From NCBI GenBank assembly GCA_031282705.1, contig JAITDF010000712.1:1-7433 (forward strand): 7,433 nt of DNA. The letters run 5' to 3'. Both the position numbers and the translations under genes were made by a program. The notes beneath the pieces are model-generated. The model saw nothing but the letters and a program-made list of their open reading frames with translations. It was not told the origin of the DNA and did no database searches. Positions 5,819 through 7,433 of this stretch are shown piece by piece; positions within the stretch are counted from its first letter, which is position 1, and each line of letters begins with the position of its first letter. The stretch comes from Opitutaceae bacterium (lineage in GTDB: Bacteria > Verrucomicrobiota > Verrucomicrobiia > Opitutales > Opitutaceae).

Positions 5819-6127
5819 TCAAAATCTCCCGGACAGCATGGCGAGGGCGAGGGCGATGATCAACACGACGCCGACGGCGATGATTAAAAACCGGCCGCGA
5901 TGATGGCGGGCGCGCCGCGGCATTTCATTGCGCAGGAAACGTTCGTAAGCCTCCGCCGTGTCCTCCTCGCCGGGCAGGTCGAGGCCGTCGTAGATGCCGG
6001 CGCCGGTGTCGTCGTCGGCATCCCAGCCGGTGCGCTCGTCGGCGCCGCAGTTCGGGCAGGCGCGGGCGTCGGGCGGCAGCGCCGTGCCGCAGATGGCGCA
6101 CTCGGGCGGCGGGCGGCGGCGGCTCAT
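5819..6127 (-). CDS. Small zinc-ribbon protein with C-terminal membrane anchor
   Basis: The product is 102 residues. Two cysteine pairs, CAIC (10-13) and CPNC (24-27), form a classic zinc-ribbon knuckle. An acidic linker follows (about 30-62, including DADDD and GEED), then a basic stretch (RRARHHRGR, 71-79) and one hydrophobic segment (80-98) ending at the C-terminus. By the positive-inside rule the ribbon should face the cytoplasm as a tail-anchored protein. I do not recognise a specific family. The start is chosen because its ATG overlaps the stop of the AI-2E gene as ATGA; the frame stays open further upstream, but that part lies inside the AI-2E gene and reads as Arg/His/Ala-rich shadow sequence. 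The tight overlap suggests coupled translation and perhaps a shared membrane role. Function unknown. Confidence 0.8.
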   Translation of the reverse strand: MSRRRPPPECAICGTALPPDARACPNCGADERTGWDADDDTGAGIYDGLDLPGEEDTAEAYERFLRNEMPRRARHHRGRFLIIAVGVVLIIALALAMLSGRF

Positions 6128-7341
6128 GGCGCGGCGGCGGGCGGCGGTTGCGGCGCGGGTTGCGCATGCCCGCCGCCGGCGGCGGCGCGGCCGCCATTGG
6201 TGAAGTATTTCCGGTTGAGCAGCCGCCAGAATGTCGCGAAGAACGCCGTCAGCGGAACCGCCAGCACCATGCCGATGATGCCCGGAAACGCCGTGCCCCA
6301 GAAGAAAATCGCGAAAATGATCATCGCGGGATGCAGCCCGGTGCGGCCTCCCATGATTTTCGGCGTGAGAAACCAGCCCTCGATGCACTGCACGATCACG
6401 TAAACCAGCAGCACGAGCGCGAGCAGCCCGGCGCCGCCGCCCGGCTGGAGCACGGCGAGCGGCACGGTGACGGCCAGGCCGATGATGGTGCCGAGATAAG
6501 GCACGATGTTCAGGATGCCGAGCGCGAGGCCGATGATGAGCCCGAACCGCAGCCCCGCCACGGTGAACCCGATGGCGAGCAGCGCGCCCATGATGATGCC
6601 GATGAGGAATTGCCCGCGGAAGAACGACACGACGATGTTGATGAACTCGCGGACGAGAAACACCACGTCATCACGCAACGACGGTTTCAGGAACGGGAGA
6701 TGCCGCGAGAGCCCGTGCACCGGGTCCGCGCGCGACAGCATGAAGAAGAACAGATAGACCGGCACCACCGCGAAATGGGTCGCGAAACTGATGACGGAAA
6801 AGACTCCCGCGCTGAACACCTTCAGCGACGGCACGATGAGCGCGGGCAGCCTGCCGAGCCCGTCTTGCAGGAGATCGAGCGCGTTGGCGACGGCGGGGGT
6901 TGCGCGCAGCCGTTCGATGAGGGCGGGCCACTCGGGCGAATGCCGCCGGATGTAATCGACGCCCTGCATCCACAAATCCGGCAGATACGCGATGAAGTCG
7001 AGCAACTGGCCGGCGAGCGGCGGCACGATGAGCACGAGCGCGACGGCCAGCAGGACCGCGAACAGCGCGTAAAGCACGGCCACGGCGGGCGCGCGCCGCC
7101 CGCGCATGCGTTTTTCCACGGCGTCCACCGCGGGGCGCAGGATGAGGGCCATCACGCCGGCGATGGCGACGGGCCAGAGCACGCCGGAGAACGCGCCCAG
7201 CAGCCGCCCGATGCTCATGAGGATGAGCACCAGCAGCACCGCCGCGCCGGTGCAGGCAAACAGCGTGAGCGCGTTGCCGATGAGGCGCCGCTGCCCGGCG
7301 GACAGCAGCGCGCGGTGGTCGTCAGGGCCAGTGGCGGGCAT
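6124..7341 (-). CDS. AI-2E family transporter-like membrane protein
   Basis: The 405-residue protein belongs to the AI-2E transporter family (PF01594), polytopic inner-membrane proteins. The name comes from a proposed autoinducer-2 exporter, but other members have been linked to ion/proton exchange, so the substrate here is unknown. Features seen: paired hydrophobic segments at about 25-70 and 86-108, a soluble stretch with helical character at about 110-170, and a C-terminal membrane block with FRGQF (241-245), NIVPYLGTIIG (278-288), FLTPKIMGGRTGLHP (324-338) and GIIGMVLAVPLTA (354-366), all typical. The tail (382-405) is Ala/Pro/Gly-rich. Length is normal. The 7341 ATG is the only usable in-frame start: upstream the frame has no ATG, GTG or TTG before a stop at 7411-7413. 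No Shine-Dalgarno motif is seen; the start lies in a tandem repeat. The stop overlaps the next gene. Confidence 0.92.
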   Translation of the reverse strand: MPATGPDDHRALLSAGQRRLIGNALTLFACTGAAVLLVLILMSIGRLLGAFSGVLWPVAIAGVMALILRPAVDAVEKRMRGRRAPAVAVLYALFAVLLAVALVLIVPPLAGQLLDFIAYLPDLWMQGVDYIRRHSPEWPALIERLRATPAVANALDLLQDGLGRLPALIVPSLKVFSAGVFSVISFATHFAVVPVYLFFFMLSRADPVHGLSRHLPFLKPSLRDDVVFLVREFINIVVSFFRGQFLIGIIMGALLAIGFTVAGLRFGLIIGLALGILNIVPYLGTIIGLAVTVPLAVLQPGGGAGLLALVLLVYVIVQCIEGWFLTPKIMGGRTGLHPAMIIFAIFFWGTAFPGIIGMVLAVPLTAFFATFWRLLNRKYFTNGGRAAAGGGHAQPAPQPPPAAAP

Positions 7342-7387
7342 ATGGGAAGGTGGTGGACATATGGGAAGGTGGACGCGGGTGGACGCG
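7339..7387. repeat. Short tandem repeats over the AI-2E start region
   Basis: CATATGGGAAGGTGG occurs at 7339-7353 and again at 7358-7372, a 19-bp period. GGTGGACGCG occurs at 7368-7377 and 7378-7387, a 10-bp period. The 19-bp period places a second ATG (7358-7360) upstream of the real start in another frame; that frame stops after 12 codons. Replication slippage is the simplest origin. Confidence 0.65.
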
Positions 7388-7433
7388 AATAGGAAACCGG
7401 GCGGATTTGTTTAAGGGCACTTTGAAAAATCAT
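7342..7433. other. Upstream region of the AI-2E gene
   Basis: About 90 bases precede the AI-2E start. Apart from the tandem repeats, I see only a weak promoter-like pair for leftward transcription: TTAAAC (7408-7413) and TATTCG (7385-7390), 17 bp apart and each matching about half of the consensus. An ATG at 7431-7433 opens a frame that runs into the AI-2E gene in another phase; I do not regard it as a gene. Confidence 0.3.

Noticed and set aside
6128..6388. N-terminal extension of the zinc-ribbon protein
   Set aside because: The frame is open to 6388, but the extra residues lie inside the AI-2E gene and are Arg/His/Ala-rich shadow. The ATGA overlap at 6127 is a better start.
6124..7341. Autoinducer-2 quorum-sensing role
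   Set aside because: The family name is historical and members differ in function. Nothing nearby, such as luxS or lsr genes, supports AI-2 export here.
6148..7392. 414-codon open frame on the plus strand
   Set aside because: It is antisense to the AI-2E gene and its product is a charged His/Arg/Glu/Asp-rich string without a domain.
7215..7433. 72-codon minus-strand frame starting at the window edge
   Set aside because: Most of it overlaps the AI-2E gene in another phase, and the peptide has no domain.

Overview
This window is GC-rich and carries seven genes, all read leftward (minus strand). The high GC content, signal-peptide-bearing sugar genes, near absence of Shine-Dalgarno motifs and combination of protein families look most like Verrucomicrobiota, perhaps Opitutaceae. 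That placement is inference from style and gene content; the window holds no marker gene.

Layout from right to left (transcription order). (1) 7341-6124 encodes an AI-2E family (PF01594) membrane protein. It overlaps by ATGA a 102-residue protein with a CxxC/CxxC zinc ribbon and a C-terminal membrane anchor (6127-5819). (2) A 178-bp gap holds two candidate terminators and a possible operator/promoter region. (3) A five-gene leftward operon follows: a secreted DUF2961/GH172-type glycoside hydrolase (5640-4459), a short AraC-like regulator with an abnormal first helix-turn-helix (4417-3944), and a complete ribose/galactose-type ABC importer made of a double ATPase (3928-2420), a permease (2397-1417) and a periplasmic sugar-binding protein (1385-438). 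Gaps inside the operon are 15-41 nt, so it is probably one transcript. A 21-bp hairpin at 365-417 closes it. (4) The left 366 bases hold no gene. They contain an A+T-rich, 200-bp block (123-322) bounded by 16-bp near-perfect terminal inverted repeats and flanked by identical 7-bp direct repeats, the layout of a small non-autonomous transposable element.

How the genes may work together: the exported GH172-like enzyme would release a sugar (known family members act on furanosides such as fructofuranosides or arabinofuranosides). The binding protein would capture it, the permease and ATPase would import it, and the AraC-like protein could control the operon. No intracellular kinase, isomerase or dehydrogenase is present here, so the sugar and its later metabolism are not fixed by this window.

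I saw no rRNA, tRNA, CRISPR array, transposase or integrase. The points most worth a second look are the MITE-like element, the GH172-AraC-ABC locus, the asymmetric ATP sites of the ATPase, and a 12-codon mini-ORF that bridges permease and binding protein through ATGA overlaps at both ends.
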